Shown here in pieces: positions 14,712 through 27,300 of a DNA stretch of 64,000 bases. A program made the position numbers and the translations under genes. The notes beneath the pieces are model-generated. The model was not told where the DNA came from and ran no database searches. It saw nothing but the letters and a program-made list of their open reading frames with translations. How positions within the stretch are numbered: the first letter of the stretch is position 1; each line of letters opens with the position of its first letter. The stretch covers positions 25,784,093 through 25,848,092 of the forward strand of contig NC_046642.1 of the NCBI RefSeq assembly GCF_900324485.2, written 5' to 3'. Source of the stretch: Mastacembelus armatus. Lineage: Eukaryota; Chordata; Actinopteri; Synbranchiformes; Mastacembelidae.

Positions 14712-15705
14712 AGCAAAACATAAAACAACAGCAAATATTTCCCTCAAACAACACAACATGGTCAGACTAATATATTCTTCAATCACTATACACTGCTGTT
14801 TTCCTGTGACATTTGTTGCTACTTTACAAAGAATGAGATAATAAAGCATGAATTGTTTTCTTTCACCCAAGGTAAATTTACTGGGGATAGCAAAGCATGC
14901 TTAACACTGAATGTGCACTTTTCTAAGATGACCTGTTGAAAAATCATTTCTTCATTAATTTTGGTGTATTCTTTTCTGCAGTTCTTTCTGTGCCTATAAA
15001 CTGCCACTGACATGCAAGACACTGAGTAAGCACCTGCACTAAGCAAATTCATACCTTCAATCTGATGCAGCATTTGTACTATATTCTTTCTTGAAAGAAA
15101 AAGAATTTCACCCCAAATTAGAAAAACTATGAAAATGTTAATTGTATCACACCAAATTTTATTTTTTTCATACAATACAGTCAGAAAAGTTGAATCACAG
15201 AGGTGACATCTTTTAGAGATGGATAAGATTTGAAGTAAATAAATGTAAATGAGAAAATAGCTTCCAGAGAAATCGTGCTGGGATTGCTGGCTGCAGAAAA
15301 AGCTGGTCTGAATTGCTGGAGGCAGTAGGAAGAGCTTGGGACTCTGGAAAATATGCTGTTCTTGTTTTTGTTCAAATTCAGGCACCACATACTACTTACC
15401 TTTGCAGCCATTATAGACTGTAGACCCAACTACGGGCTGAATTGAAATGAGAAAGCCTGGTATATGCAGGATTTCCTCTTTGCCTCACAAGCTGTTCCCA
15501 ACCTAACCTTCAAACTTACAGTTGGACTGGAGTTGGACAACAGTACAGCATAAATAATATTTCTAATAATGGACCCAGAAATGTTGATTAGCTGTATTTT
15601 TTTGTTTTTAGGAAAATAAGATGCCTCACTGACACCTTGAAATGGTTAAGACTGCTTGGGTTTCAAACATTTGATTCATTATTTATTCAACTGAGTGAAA
15701 ACCTT
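14712..15705. other. Intergenic, no supported gene
   Basis: A 189-codon minus frame (14819-15388) lies here but is compositionally odd and matches nothing I know. At 15394-15411 the minus strand reads ATGGCTGCAAAG followed by a strong donor GTAAGT, which could be a tiny first exon, but no partner exon was found. Confidence 0.4.
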
Positions 15706-15709
15706 TACC

Positions 15710-16252
15710 ATATTTTCCAGACTATAACTCATGTTTTTTTTTAATTCTCTGGCTTGTCCTGTGACTTACATAGTTAAGGTGTTAACTTGCTGTCATTCTG
15801 TTGAATAGTCATTAGTGTTAGATGGCTCTCTTGACTCAACTCAATAATGTAACATCGAAAAAGTACAAAAAAAACAAAACTCCTATTGTAACAAAAGTGA
15901 AAATTCAGCCCAAAAGACAGAGCTATACTGCAGACTTCAAAGTGCAGGTAATAAAGTCTGCAGCTGAAACAAAGTTTGGAGTGTCAACATTCAGACAACC
16001 TGAGAGGAGGAAGACACAGTGCTTCACCTTCTCCCCAATGTTGACATGGATGAATGAATACCGTAATGCACTTCTGCTTGTTGTTATGCCTAGACCATGT
16101 TCTTCATAGGATAATTTAGAATATAATTAATATAATTACAATGCGACCTATACATACAGCGACTTATATGGGTTTTTTCTGTTCAATAAGGTTGTTTTTG
16201 ATAAAAGTGACTAATATTCCAGTGCAACTTATAGTCTGTAAAATACAGCATT
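15710..16252 (+). mobile_element. pogo/Tigger-like DNA transposon, internally deleted
   Basis: The left end (CATATTTTCCAGACTATAAC) and right end (reverse complement CTGTATTTTACAGACTATAA) form terminal inverted repeats. Inside, at about 15895-15990, a frame reads KIQPKRQSYTADFKVQVIKS followed by AAE and FGVST. This resembles the N-terminal helix-turn-helix of pogo/CENP-B-type transposases. The catalytic domain is gone, so this is a non-autonomous derivative of about 540 bp. Confidence 0.65.
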
Positions 16253-16863
16253 TAGAAGAGTGAAATCTGATTCAGCACTTGTGTTTGGCATATTCGCTTT
16301 TTGTCATTAGCACGCAAAGAATGTTGGGATATTTTGGGCCGATGCAACAAATCAGCCTTCATGTCCTGGTGAAAGGCTGCATTTAAAGGAGCCTTCGAAA
16401 TGGGACAGCCTTGATGCAAAACTGTGTTGCCATCTGCCTTCAAATGCACCCTTCAAAAGATGCAGCCCCTGAATTGGGACACAATCATGGAGATGTAACC
16501 TGATTAGAGTTTCTTACAGTTCAAGCTGATTAAAACATCTCAAATTCCGGGTATCCACAAAAAACACTGTAACCTCTATTTTAAAAAAGTATGGACTTTC
16601 CAAGAGAGTAGACTGCTGAATGTGATGTGAAATATATTCTGGTGTCAAAACTCTGACCTCTGAATCAATTTATGAGCTGAACATTTTGATGTATGAATGA
16701 TAATGATATGGTGTAGAAGGAGTCAAAAAACAGTGGAACGATAACAAAGAAAAAATGACCCACATATTGTGGGATTGTTTGTTGCACAGAAATCCCAGCA
16801 ATAATGCAAAACTGTATGTAAACAGAAAGTATAACAATGGCCTTTTCATTGGCGATTTCAACA

Positions 16864-19800
16864 CTATTTAAAGTGTACTTTTCTTTTGTACGCTGTAATG
16901 CGATTATAAACATAAAATTTCAAGTTCTGCCAGTCTCGGTTCTTGAGAGCCTCCGGTTCAGCCTGTAAACATTTCTCACAGTCGCTCTTGGCTGGGACAA
17001 CACAGGATGTGATGAACCGCCTCATGTGCCTTTCCACTGCCTGCACCTCTGTCTGCTGCCACGGTGTCCTCTTCTGGGTACTTTTACCTGCAAGTGAGAA
17101 TTAAAAAACCCATCTGTAAATAAAATATAAGAGTGCTATAATCCTGAAACTTGAAAATTCTGTATGAATAAAGGTATATGCCAATATCTGACTGTCAAAG
17201 CTCCACTTCACCCTCTGTATCTCCATCAGTGAACTGATAGCTGTTAGGTCTGCCTCTGAAGGTTTTTCCATCACAGGAACTTAAGCTGTAACCTAGAGCA
17301 TCTTTCCTTGCCTCAGGTTTTTGAATAAATGTAGGCTTGATTCCTGGTTAAATCCCACCTTCTCTTCTCCTTTGGACAATTAAATCCTAGTAAGTTATCC
17401 TGATTTTCTCCTGCCTTGAGCATCACATTATTTCTCCTCTCACTCAAATATCCTTGTCTCAGTAAGAATGCTTTCACTGATTTCAGAGAATCTTGTCTTG
17501 TCTCCTGTTTTCATAGACCTACACTCAGTATAATAATAATAATAATAATAATTGTGGATTTTGCTGGTCTGTTTCTGATATTAAAAATGAAAAATGTAAA
17601 ATACAAAAGAGAAAATGTAGAATTTCACCTTTGTCAGAGGGTCTCACACTGCTGACTCCTGGAGATTCTTCATCCTTTTCTGATTCTGGTCTGCCTCTCT
17701 TGGGTGGTTTTGGTATTGCATTTCTCTCTAAAGATGGTTCTATAGATAAAAACAGCTACAGTAGTGAAGAATATCAAATTTCAATTTTCCGTGTGCAGTT
17801 TCAATCAATTTTATCTATTTTTTCAATCTATTTCTTTTTTACAGGAAATTACTGACAGAGATGTACATACCATGGACAGGAGAGCTTCCTTCATTTCTGC
17901 TCCTGTCTTCCTCATCAATATCCAGCACTTTTTCTGTTTGAGACATACAAAGTACATGCTATAAAAGCTATAAAAAGAAAAATACTGAATGGGAAAACAA
18001 TGTTAGATAAACAAAAAAAAAATAACAGACCATCTGGATCTATTGTGATTTCATCCAAGTTCTTCCCATGGAAATGTGCTAATCTTCCTTGCTCGAGTGC
18101 CACTAGAACCTTGCTGATCTTTGCAAGTTGCACTGTCTTATTAGAGAGTCCACAGAGCTCACTATGGATTCCAGCATCATGAGCAAGAAAGCTGGCCAGT
18201 TGCTCTATCTCTGTGTCCGTCACGTTCAGCACTGTGGAAAGGATGGCTGCATGCTGTCGCAGTTTGGAAGATGTCAGTGACTTGGGACACTTCGCACCAC
18301 ATGCCTTTGCAAAGCCACGGAGACAGTCTGAGCCACGGAAATGTGTCATAGTTTTGGGTCTTGCAAACATGTAACCATTGTCTTTTAGGACTCCACACGC
18401 TTCTCTGTGCTTAGCAAGGAGTTCTAATGCAAACAGCATTTTTGGAGTCAGAAGAACTGGAACTGGTCGATCTTCCTTCGCCCAGATCACAATTCTTGAG
18501 AAGTGTCTGCAGAGGTTTTTTTCCACTTCACTCAGTGCCCAGTCCAAATCCTGCAGGGAATCAGAGGTGTCCCTACATAAAAATGCAGACAAGGGCATGC
18601 TTGCCACTTGTCCTTCCCTGTTCCGGTTAAACAGGATGGTCTGTGCTAAACACACCTTTGTCAAGTCTATCCAGGCCTTTGTAGAAGGGCTTTCAGATAG
18701 TGCACTGCTACACTCATCTTGCACTTGATTGAGAAACTGATGCATTTTTTGAGCATCCTCAGTGAAGGGCACTAAGGCTGGAACATTTCGTCTGGCTTCA
18801 GCGATGTTCTTGAGAGCAGTCGCAGATATCATCTCATTCCACTGTTCACTGTGGACTTCTTGAAATGCACTGGTATTCTTCACAAGCTCTCTGTTGTTTG
18901 ATATTAAACCCTGAGCTTTTAAGAGTTTGCTGACTTTAACCAAGGCATTCCCCAGTTTAATCGCCAGTGATGGAATCAAAAACTTGTTAGTATCACTATC
19001 GTAGCCACAAGTAAACCTGACAGCTTTGATGGTCTCAGAATATTTCTTTGGATGTATGAAATCCTCCATTGTTTGTAAAGTGGTAACTTTCCTGGCATTG
19101 TGAATCAATCTTCCCATTTCTCGCATCCTCTCACGTACATACTGTTGATTCTTGGCTGACATCCCGCCTTTATTCAACAGGTGCTGCCCAAGATCAAGAA
19201 TGACATAGTCATTTTTTATTATGTCAGTGACTGGATCAGGATTCATGGCACCAATTACTCCCCACAGCTGTTTACTTATGGAGGAAGGCACAGGGGCCGT
19301 GTAAGTACACAAGGACTGAACATGGTTCTTTCCTGACTTTGGGGTGACTGATCCAGGTTTCAGTTTACAAGTCTGCATGTGTCGCCACAGCACCCTTCTT
19401 ATAAAAAGTCCCTGGCAGTATGCACAGTGCATGAAGTCATTTCCTTGTGCTTCCTTAGGCGGTCGCTTACATGGCACCAGTTCACCTTTCCCTGCCTCCA
19501 TAATAGCAGCATTGTGAGCATAGTTGCCTTTGTTGCGGATGTAATCTAGTTGTTTTTTTCTCTCCTTGGAGCCCTTTGGAAAGCTAACAGCTTTAGCCAC
19601 ATCAGCTTTGGTTCCATGTGCAGTTTCTAGATGCCTTGCCATCTTGGCATAAGGCTTACTGCAATACAGGCAGTAATGTCTCTTGTCATACACTCGATTG
19701 CCATTCCTTTTTTGGGAGACGCTAACAACTATGCTGTCATTAGTGCCCTGACTTGAACAGGGTTCTTCTTCTGCTCCACTGCCATCAGATGTCATAGTGT

Positions 19801-20464
19801 TCCTGTCAAACGTCATTTTGTCTGCTCGTGTGCTGTCAAAGATGGGGGGACTCAGCAAGAAAGAGTAATTCCACACATCAGCAGGAAACTGCCATTTTGT
19901 CCTTAAGTCTGGTTTAAGTCTAGCGTCACTTCCGTCGCTTTCGCAGCTGGTATTTGAAGCACAATCATCAGCACTCCCTGACGTGGAGTCACACTCATAA
20001 TCATCGGAATCTTCAAGACCGGTGTCTTTGATCTAAAAAGGAAATTGAGCAACTTAGACATGTGAAGTTTAAACTTAACATAATCCTGTAGTAGTGCAGT
20101 CTAAGAATACAAACAGAAGCCGCTCAACATAGCATCTAGCCACAGACTATAAAACATAATCCAATCGCTATATTTTTGATATGTAAGGCAAATAGTTCAC
20201 TTATAAACACACTGTCTCTGTGAGTTTGTTTAGTAATCCCTCAGAACTCAGTTCAAAAGTAAAACCAAACCAAAGTGTACTTTGCATAAACAGTGACATG
20301 AGAAATGAAGGTTTGAGTGAATAGAAAGAGCTCATTAGGTTAACAGATATTGTTAGTGATCTTGTACCTGTTGATGAGCGTTGCTGGGACTGGCAGCAGC
20401 CATATCTCTCTCTCTCTGGCAGCTGAACATGATGGCCTCCTTCCACAGCAGGGTATGTGGTCAT
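16864..20464 (-). CDS. C2H2 zinc-finger protein with tyrosine-recombinase-like domain
   Basis: Five minus-strand exons join in phase: 20368-20464 (probable start at 20430, MFSCQRERD; MAAAS at 20403 is an alternative), 18031-20032, 17871-17933, 17629-17739 and 16864-17087 (stop TAG). The product is about 820 residues. An acidic N-terminus (DTGLEDSDDYECDSTSGSAD) precedes two Cys2-type fingers, HYCLYCSKPYAKMARHLETA-H and MHCAYCQGLFIRRVLWRHMQ-TC. A long helical region follows. Then comes LTSSKLRQHAAILSTVLNVT...LASFLAHD, which resembles the box II and GH-type motifs of tyrosine recombinases. A conserved-looking tail begins RTPWQQTEVQAVERHMRRFI and continues CEKCLQAEPEALKNRDW. I recall similar proteins as a multi-copy, unnamed family in fish and invertebrates. 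Whether it is a Crypton-type transposon gene or a captured host gene is open. At the expected tyrosine the protein reads HSELCGL, so recombinase activity is doubtful. No frameshift or stop was found. Confidence 0.75.
17530..17551. repeat. (ATA)n microsatellite
   Basis: A short ATA triplet run in the intron before the last exon of the zinc-finger gene. Confidence 0.8.
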
Positions 20465-20759
20465 CTGCAAAGACATAAAGACCTTTTCAAAATACAAAAA
20501 TATCAAAACACAGTTGGTGTATAATATTTAATTACATCAATGCACTGTGTTCAGAAAACACATGCCGACACACACCAGTCTTCAGTGGAGAAATATAAAT
20601 GTTAAATATTTCTTCTGCAGAATATGTGTACTTGAATCAGTGATCCACAACAAGATGATGAAGCATTGATTTGATCAGATCCTTCTCGGAGTAAAATTCT
20701 CTTTTCAGCTGTCTCCAGGCCCTGCGTCATCTCCAAAAGATCTGCACTTTTCAAATAAT

Positions 20760-21390
20760 TATTACTAATGATAATTTCAACTGGCCCCTCTTGTGGGACC
20801 AGGAAGTAGGGTTATTCCCTTTAATGTGGCGGTTCTCCTGATTTAATAATTGTTTTCACCTGCGCCTCGTTTTCCCGGCAGGGCTTCTTATACACCTGGT
20901 GGTGCCATTGGCATTCGCCAGGTTGTCTGTTACCATACTCTCCAGCGAGGGAGTACACCAGAGAATAGACTCTGCTCTTCCTAGTCGTCTAGGAACTTAC
21001 GACTAGGACTTTCTTTTACCGGCATCCGCCCGCAGACACTGCAGGAGACCAGGGAAGTACTAGTTGTGCCTAAATGTTCTCCTGTCATTAATACAGACTG
21101 GTTTTTGTTTTCCACTGAGCGAAGCGGCTCAGTTCCCTGTGTTTTTGCTTCCCTGTTATCCCGAATGGAGTGGGGCTCATGGGGCGTGTTGAGTGGAACA
21201 ACGGAGATCCCGCTCGCAGGAGAGTTGTGAAGTATAGCTTTCTGATCTGCATGTTGCCGGATGTTGTTCACTCGACTGACCTAGCTCTTCAGGGACATCT
21301 ACTGGTTGTATCTAGTCATTTGTCTGTGTGAAATAAAACCCCTTTCCCCTCAGTCCTGTGTCCATGTGTAGTTGAAGTCTCCTCCGTTAC
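20760..21390. repeat. Unclassified repeat-like segment
   Basis: A GC-richer block upstream of the zinc-finger gene containing GCGCCTCGTTTTCCCGGCAG and ending with GTGAAATAAAACCCCTTTCC. Composition and the polyadenylation-like signal suggest an interspersed element or an exon-like 3' end. No family could be assigned and no coding frame is supported. Confidence 0.25.
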
Positions 21391-21394
21391 CAAT

Positions 21395-21562
21395 CCATGA
21401 CACGTTGTGTTATATTGTGTTGTGTTATCTTGCATTATGTTGTATTGTGTTGTGTTATGCTATATTGTGTTGTGTTGTTATATTATAGTGTTGTTATATT
21501 GTGCTGTTATATACTGTTGTGTTATATTATGTTATGTTGTGTTGTTATATACTGTTATGGTA
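21395..21562. repeat. TGTTA/TTGTG-rich simple repeat
   Basis: Degenerate tandem array of GTTAT, TTGTG and GTTGT words about 165 bp long. Open frames across it are low-complexity artefacts. Confidence 0.85.
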
Positions 21563-22094
21563 TGGTATGTTATCTCAGCCTGCACTAACCCAAACTCGGG
21601 CGTGTTTTCAGTAAACTGCATTATGTGACTAAGGCTGGCTGATCTTTGCAACTATGTGTAACTATGATACAGTTCATGGCGCCTTTATACCGCCGGTCCT
21701 TCGTGCTAATGACGCGGTTATAAGCTATTGCATTTAGCGCTGGTTTGACATAAGCAGCTCTACACGGAGAAAAGTGGCATTTTACACAAGATGCGCGCTC
21801 CCGCGGACCGCAATCTGTCAGTACCTGGTAGTCCAGCAGCCCAATGTAACCCCTGGTTTTAGTGACAGGCTACCCTCAATAATCTGGACCGAGTGTTTCT
21901 ATTTGATTCAGGTGCGAGCCACATCTTGGGGTCCTAATCAACCACACTGAGCTACCATGCTGCATGCTGCATGTGTGTGTTCTGCAGGCTTTCTTTGACC
22001 TTACTGACACTGCAGAAACTGTGTAAGCAGTAGGAACAAAACTGATGGATCTCACCTACAAGTGTCAGTGAGGAGCCATGATAGCCTGGAGACC

Positions 22095-22205
22095 GGATAC
22101 TTCTCCATCCACTCTTCTTCTTTGGTGTTTTACGGCAGTCGGCACCCTCCAGTTGATTACTGCCACCTAATGTCTCTACTCTATACCACCGTCCAATGTT
22201 CATTA
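22095..22205 (-). mobile_element. I-like LINE 3'-end fragment
   Basis: On the minus strand the sequence reads ACATTAGGTGGCAGTAATCA, then CACCAAAGAAGAAGAG. It has the same layout as the LINE end at 50880-51305 (GGTAGCAGTAATGCACCTTG...GAAGAAGAAG). It is a severely 5'-truncated copy. Confidence 0.55.
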
Positions 22206-22689
22206 TAATTTATAAATATTATATTATATGTCTTTATTTTTATTATTACCATAAATAAGTTAGTATTTACTATACTGGAACAGAGTTTTCTACATTCACA
22301 TAAAACGAGATAAAAAATAAACTTAAATAAAACTAAAACACATGACATCATGACGTAAAAGACATAACTAACCAGAGGGAACTCTAGAGTGTACAGGTTA
22401 TGATAGAGAGAAAACCTGCAGTCTGACATGGAGGAAGAAAGGGACCCAAGGAATATCCGACGATGATGCAGCACATTCAGCAAAGTAAGACGTTCCCCAT
22501 CCATGGCCGTATTTAAAGAACTGATCCAGAATGATTCATAGTGAATGTGATTTGTTCCCTGTACCAGCTCTGTGCAGGTTGTTAATGAAAGAAGAATTTC
22601 CTTTTTTGTGTTGAACTTTTTTAGTTTTGTGGAGTTATTAAAAGATATATTGAATATCACTGACAGCAAAAAAAACAAACATTTTTACC

Positions 22690-22850
22690 TTTTGCTTTTT
22701 TACTTAAGTACATTTCAGACCCTGTACTTTCTCACTTTTACTTGAGTAAAGGAGTTGAGTCAGTACTTCTACTTTTACCAGAATCTTTTTTCACACAAGT
22801 ATCTGTACTTCTCCTTAAAGTATAGAATGTGAGTACCTCTGATAGTTGGT
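22690..22850. mobile_element. MITE fragment with ACTTTTACTTGAGTAAA motif
   Basis: Contains CTCACTTTTACTTGAGTAAA and CAGTACTTCTACTTTTACCA, hallmark words of an abundant teleost MITE. The element at 41367-41887 appears to be a fuller member, and a scrap lies at 29470-29560. One end only is recognisable here. Confidence 0.5.
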
Positions 22851-23156
22851 AACCCACATAGTAAGTGCATTTCCACAACCTTTATACTTCTAACATCAGT
22901 GAGGTATCACTGATTCCTCTGCCTGATATTCATACAATCCTGTTGCTGCTGTTGCTTAGATTGTTGTATGTCCTCTTGGCTGATATGTAGCACAAAATTA
23001 ATTAGCAGACTGACCTTTTCTTACTCCATGTTAATACTTGTCCCCATGTCATTCCAAATGAATGCACTTACTTTTATTGACTGATCAGAATGTTATGATT
23101 TTTTAGTGATGCTGCCTGATTGAGTTAATACCAATGTGAATAGGTACACTGGAAAT

Positions 23157-23292
23157 ATCCATCCATCCATCTTCTATACTCACTTTGTCCTTAACCAGGG
23201 TCACAGGGATCTGCTGGAGCCTATCCCAGCTCGCTCTCGGGTGGAAGGCAGGGGTACACCCTGGACAGGTCACCACTCCATCGCATGGCCCA
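23157..23292 (-). repeat. tRNA-derived SINE, tail half only
   Basis: Same family as the copy at 14338. The ATCC tail and GGTCACAGGGATCTGCTGGA block are present, but the head half is missing after CACCACTCCATCGCATGGCC. Confidence 0.7.
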
Positions 23293-23636
23293 CTGGAAAT
23301 ATGTCTGAAATAAATAAATATTTGTCTAACGCACTGCAAAAAATAAATATTATTTGGAAATAACTTCTCCCAACTATCTGCAGGACTAAGGTTATAGTAT
23401 GCTGACAAAGTACTGCTTGTCCCGCCAGTGGTCATTGACCTTTACATGTGAAATACGCCAACTGAATTCGTCAAGAGGCCCCATATATTAAATATTGATA
23501 AACATGATTCACTTCCACACCTGGGACCATCCAATACTGCTGATTGAAATCAAATATTAATATTTTAAATGTTTAGATTTAACAATAATGTGACTTATTT
23601 TCATTAATTAGAATCAGCACATGATAATGATTGATG

Positions 23637-23808
23637 AGGCCTAGAGGAAGACCAAAGAGGAGGTTCTTGGATGTAGTGAAGGAGGGCATGAGGATAGTTG
23701 GTGTGGGTGAGGAGGATACAGAGGATAGGGTTAAATGGAGGCAGATGATTCGCTGTGGCGACCCCTGAAGGGAGCAGCTGAAAGGAGAAGAAGAAGAAGA
23801 AGAGGCAG
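23637..23808 (+). mobile_element. LINE 3' fragment (RTE-like) with target duplication
   Basis: The frame reads RGRPKRRFLDVVKEGMRIVG and continues KWRQMIRCGDP before a stop, then a GAAGAAGAAG tail. This is the C-terminus of a common fish LINE, RTE-like by motif. It is flanked by an 18-bp direct repeat ACATGATAATGATTGATG at 23619-23636 and 23809-23826, so this 172-bp piece is a complete insertion event. Confidence 0.75.
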
Positions 23809-23826
23809 ACATGATAATGATTGATG

Positions 23827-24321
23827 CCAGTTTACTTTGGTCAGTTCAACTCTACCAAAATGTGTAATTAATCAACCAACATTGTAGTGTTTATACATGT
23901 TTATGTTGCTTATCCTGTTTTACTCAATTCTTTCATCTTTTCAGCCATTTTATTTTATTTATTTTATTAATGCAGTCAATTATTTACTGCAATCATAGTA
24001 TTGGACGACACACTTGAAATGCTTTATGTTTTTGCTCCTGATGGCTTTTTTAAACTACCTGGTCCTGTGAGAACATGTATTTTAATGTTGACATTGATGG
24101 AATAATAAAGTTGAACTTTAACTTGTTGACTAACATTATTTACTCTTTAATTCAAGTTTGGTACTGTTATTGATTTAACCTTCACACACGCACACACATA
24201 CACGTCAACAGGTTTTGTAACTTCAGGGACATCTGATCAGTGAAAGTCAGAAAGCCTTGTCTCCAGCTCACTGGACAGTTCGCTCAGGGTGCAGCCTTCT
24301 CTTTTTCTTCAGGCTTCCATC
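23827..24321. promoter_or_regulatory. Presumed 5' region of the lipocalin gene
   Basis: AT-rich DNA with a short CA-rich patch at 24183-24202. The transcription start should lie close before the start codon at 24322, but I see no convincing core promoter. Confidence 0.3.
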
Positions 24322-27300
24322 ATGTGTTTCCAGTCCAGGGTGTTTGTCGTGACTCTGCTGCTGCTGAGCCTGACTGCAGCTGCCCCGACCCAGGATGAGT
24401 GTGCTCACATGAACACAACCCTCTCATCTGAGGATCTGCCCATGGTATATACTGTTTAGCCACACATATCTTATTTTTTACTACATGTTTTTTTCATGTG
24501 GCTCTGAATTGATGTCTATTTGATTGTTTAGTGGTTACACTGGTCTACAATGAGAAAGCCTTGGAAATGAAAGTAGCTAAATTTTACCAGAATTGGGTCA
24601 TTAATAAAGGAAAATTACATCCTGAGTGTTAATTGGTTTCATTTTCCAAGATACAGCTTCAGGTCAAAATTGCTTTAAAATAATTCAAAATAAGGAGGGG
24701 CATGTGTGATTATGCTCCATAACCTTTCTGCAAAATGTGATAAAGCATGCTGTTTTTCATGAAAAACTGACCAAAATGTGGGTGGGTTGGTCCTATTGCT
24801 GTATAGCTTCACAGACTATTAAGATACAAGCTCAAAATTATAGTTTTAAAGCTTACAAATTATAATGTGAATAATGTCAGATATTTCCAGAATACAAGCT
24901 CTAACATCAGATTAAATGATGGTTCCATCTTTATTCTGTATTTAAACTGCTTTTTGGCTAGCACACTGCCAGGACACAGATTACTGCTGATATGTCAAAA
25001 AGGCCTTATCTGGCCAAGACAAATGGACTCTGCACGGCAGAAATGGTTTTGGTAGAACTGGTAGCTTAGAGATAAACAACAGACTTTAATGAGTACCTAT
25101 TCTCATATTTGGGCTTTTGACACACGAAAAACCAATGGAAACATCTATTTGGTTATGAAGTAACTGTGTATTATCTTGTATTATTCATCACACGTTTATA
25201 AGCTTCCATACTGTCTAACAACTGTTGCTGTGTTCTAAATGTCTGAGAATTTGAACCTAGAAACCAAAGTGGATAACCTCACCCAGACCAGTTATTCACA
25301 AAAATCAACACCAAAACCTTGACATTTGCTAATAAAAGACCAATAAATGACAGGTAACAATCTTTAGTATCAAAGTGAAGGCACATTTCTAAACTTTAAT
25401 GTGATACCATTTTCATTGTTTTGCCGTGCTTTGTCGAGAAGTTACGAAGCATTCCGTGAATTCCACCCACTGCATGTGTGACAGGTCCCGGGTGGTAACC
25501 GGAAGAAAATACCACCATGATGACAAAGGTGCCTTCTGTGTAGTTTGGTGCAGCAGGACCTGAGTACAGTATTCTTCCACCCAGTCCAACAAATGCACTG
25601 TTTCTTCTTAGATCTTTGGGAAGTGGATCCTGCATGAGGCCTATGTTTCACCCAGCCATAGCTACTACAGCCTGAGACTGGAAAACATCACCAGCTCCAA
25701 GACTGAATTCATCCCTTTAGACAACAACCAGACAGTGAATTTCAAACAGGAGCACATGAAGTAAGTGCTGACAAAAAATAGTCTGTGCAATGTTCATATG
25801 AACAAATGTTACATTTTTAAATTAGAAACAGAAATGAAATAAAATTTCAAAGAACATCATAGTGCTGGACTCCACTTTCACACAAACACACATATCATTG
25901 CAAAACCTTATAATTGCATAATTCTTGTGCAATGTTTACTGTGTTAACAGTCAAGATTAGCCTATTTTGTAAAAGGAAGGTAGCAGAGCTCAGCCAATGT
26001 TGCAATGCAGAAACCAAAACTATTCACCATTATTTCAATGACCATGAGACGCTCAGCTGCCTAACAGTCTCTGAATGACACTACTGGTCACCCAGTTGCA
26101 GTCTGCATTATTTGAAAGCATGAATAATGAAGTTTTTTTTTCTTTTGTATACTTAGGGGCATCACGTGCTCCCGCTATTCAGTGAATTTCACTGTAGTTG
26201 GAAATACAATCCAGTACACAGCTGCCTGTAAGTCAATGAATTATCAAACAAATCATGAACATTGATGTCTTTCTTTTGTTGACTACTAGAAATCCAAGGC
26301 AGATAGCAAGTAAGATGTGTTTGAACTCCAAGTGTGCCTGAGGTACACCGGTATGAAGTGAAAAAGTTGGTGGTTTTTATTTTATCCAAAAACAACCTAG
26401 TCAAATATTCATCTGTGCACCTTCACAAAAACATTGGTTAAAAGCAAAGTGACTAACACTCTGGGATAATAAGAGAACTAGCATAACTGACAAGCTATCT
26501 GTTATTATATCTGTTATTATTTGCAGGAGCTTCCATGATTTCTATTTTTTCTGCACTTTAATCACCATTCTTCACCAATATTTAAAATCAGTTTTCATTA
26601 TTGATATCTGTCTCATCACTGTCTGTAAAACTATTCCTTTTTATGAAGTTTTATTACTCCAAACAAGGAGATGCATAAACGTAAAACGTGCAGCAAAGCA
26701 AATAACCTAAGATAGCCTCCTCCAGCTTTCACTCGCTGGCTCAAAGGTCGGCACTGTTAGTTAGTTGACTGTTGATCACTGATGCCAGTTTTGCAGGACA
26801 AATTTAATCTAAATTTGAATCTGATGTGACAAAATTGAAGTGATTCTGTCATTTGTGATTGCAAATGTGGTGTGATCAGGTCTTAATGTTGTACAGGCTG
26901 CCATAAACTCTGCTGCGCTTGAGAAGTATGGAATTACAGTTATGACAGAAATACTGAATGACTGGCCGAGTAGTACTTTCCAAAGTGATTTGTAATTTCT
27001 AGTTGTGTTTTGCTGACTGCCTTGGCTGTTTTCCATGGTATTCTCATAACATAATGAGTACAAAGGTAGCAGGGTATACCGTCTGTATTTATAGTTGTCT
27101 TTTCCTCTCAGCTCGTAATTCCACATTTAAAATTGACTTCCTGAAGTCCTGTGATGACTGTCTGGTGATTCGCTACAGTGTGAAAGGGACTTGGGAAGAG
27201 GCCACTTATCTACTTTTCTATAGTAAGAAATATGCCAACTCACTTTTGTTTCCTGTTTTTCCTGGTAGAAAGAAAAGATGTAATGATAAACTTTTCCTTG

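Noticed and set aside
14819-15388. 189-codon minus-strand open frame
   Set aside because: Hydrophobic, AT-driven composition, no recognisable domain and no splice partners.
15394-15411. MAAK mini-exon with perfect donor GTAAGT on the minus strand
   Set aside because: No downstream coding exon or family match; such motifs arise by chance.
20760-21390. Possible solo terminal repeat of an LTR-type element
   Set aside because: Polyadenylation-like signal and GC-rich body only; no convincing paired ends, target duplication or internal region, so it was left unclassified.
21397-21628. Cys/Tyr/Val-rich open frames over the TGTTA repeat
   Set aside because: Low-complexity translation of a simple repeat.
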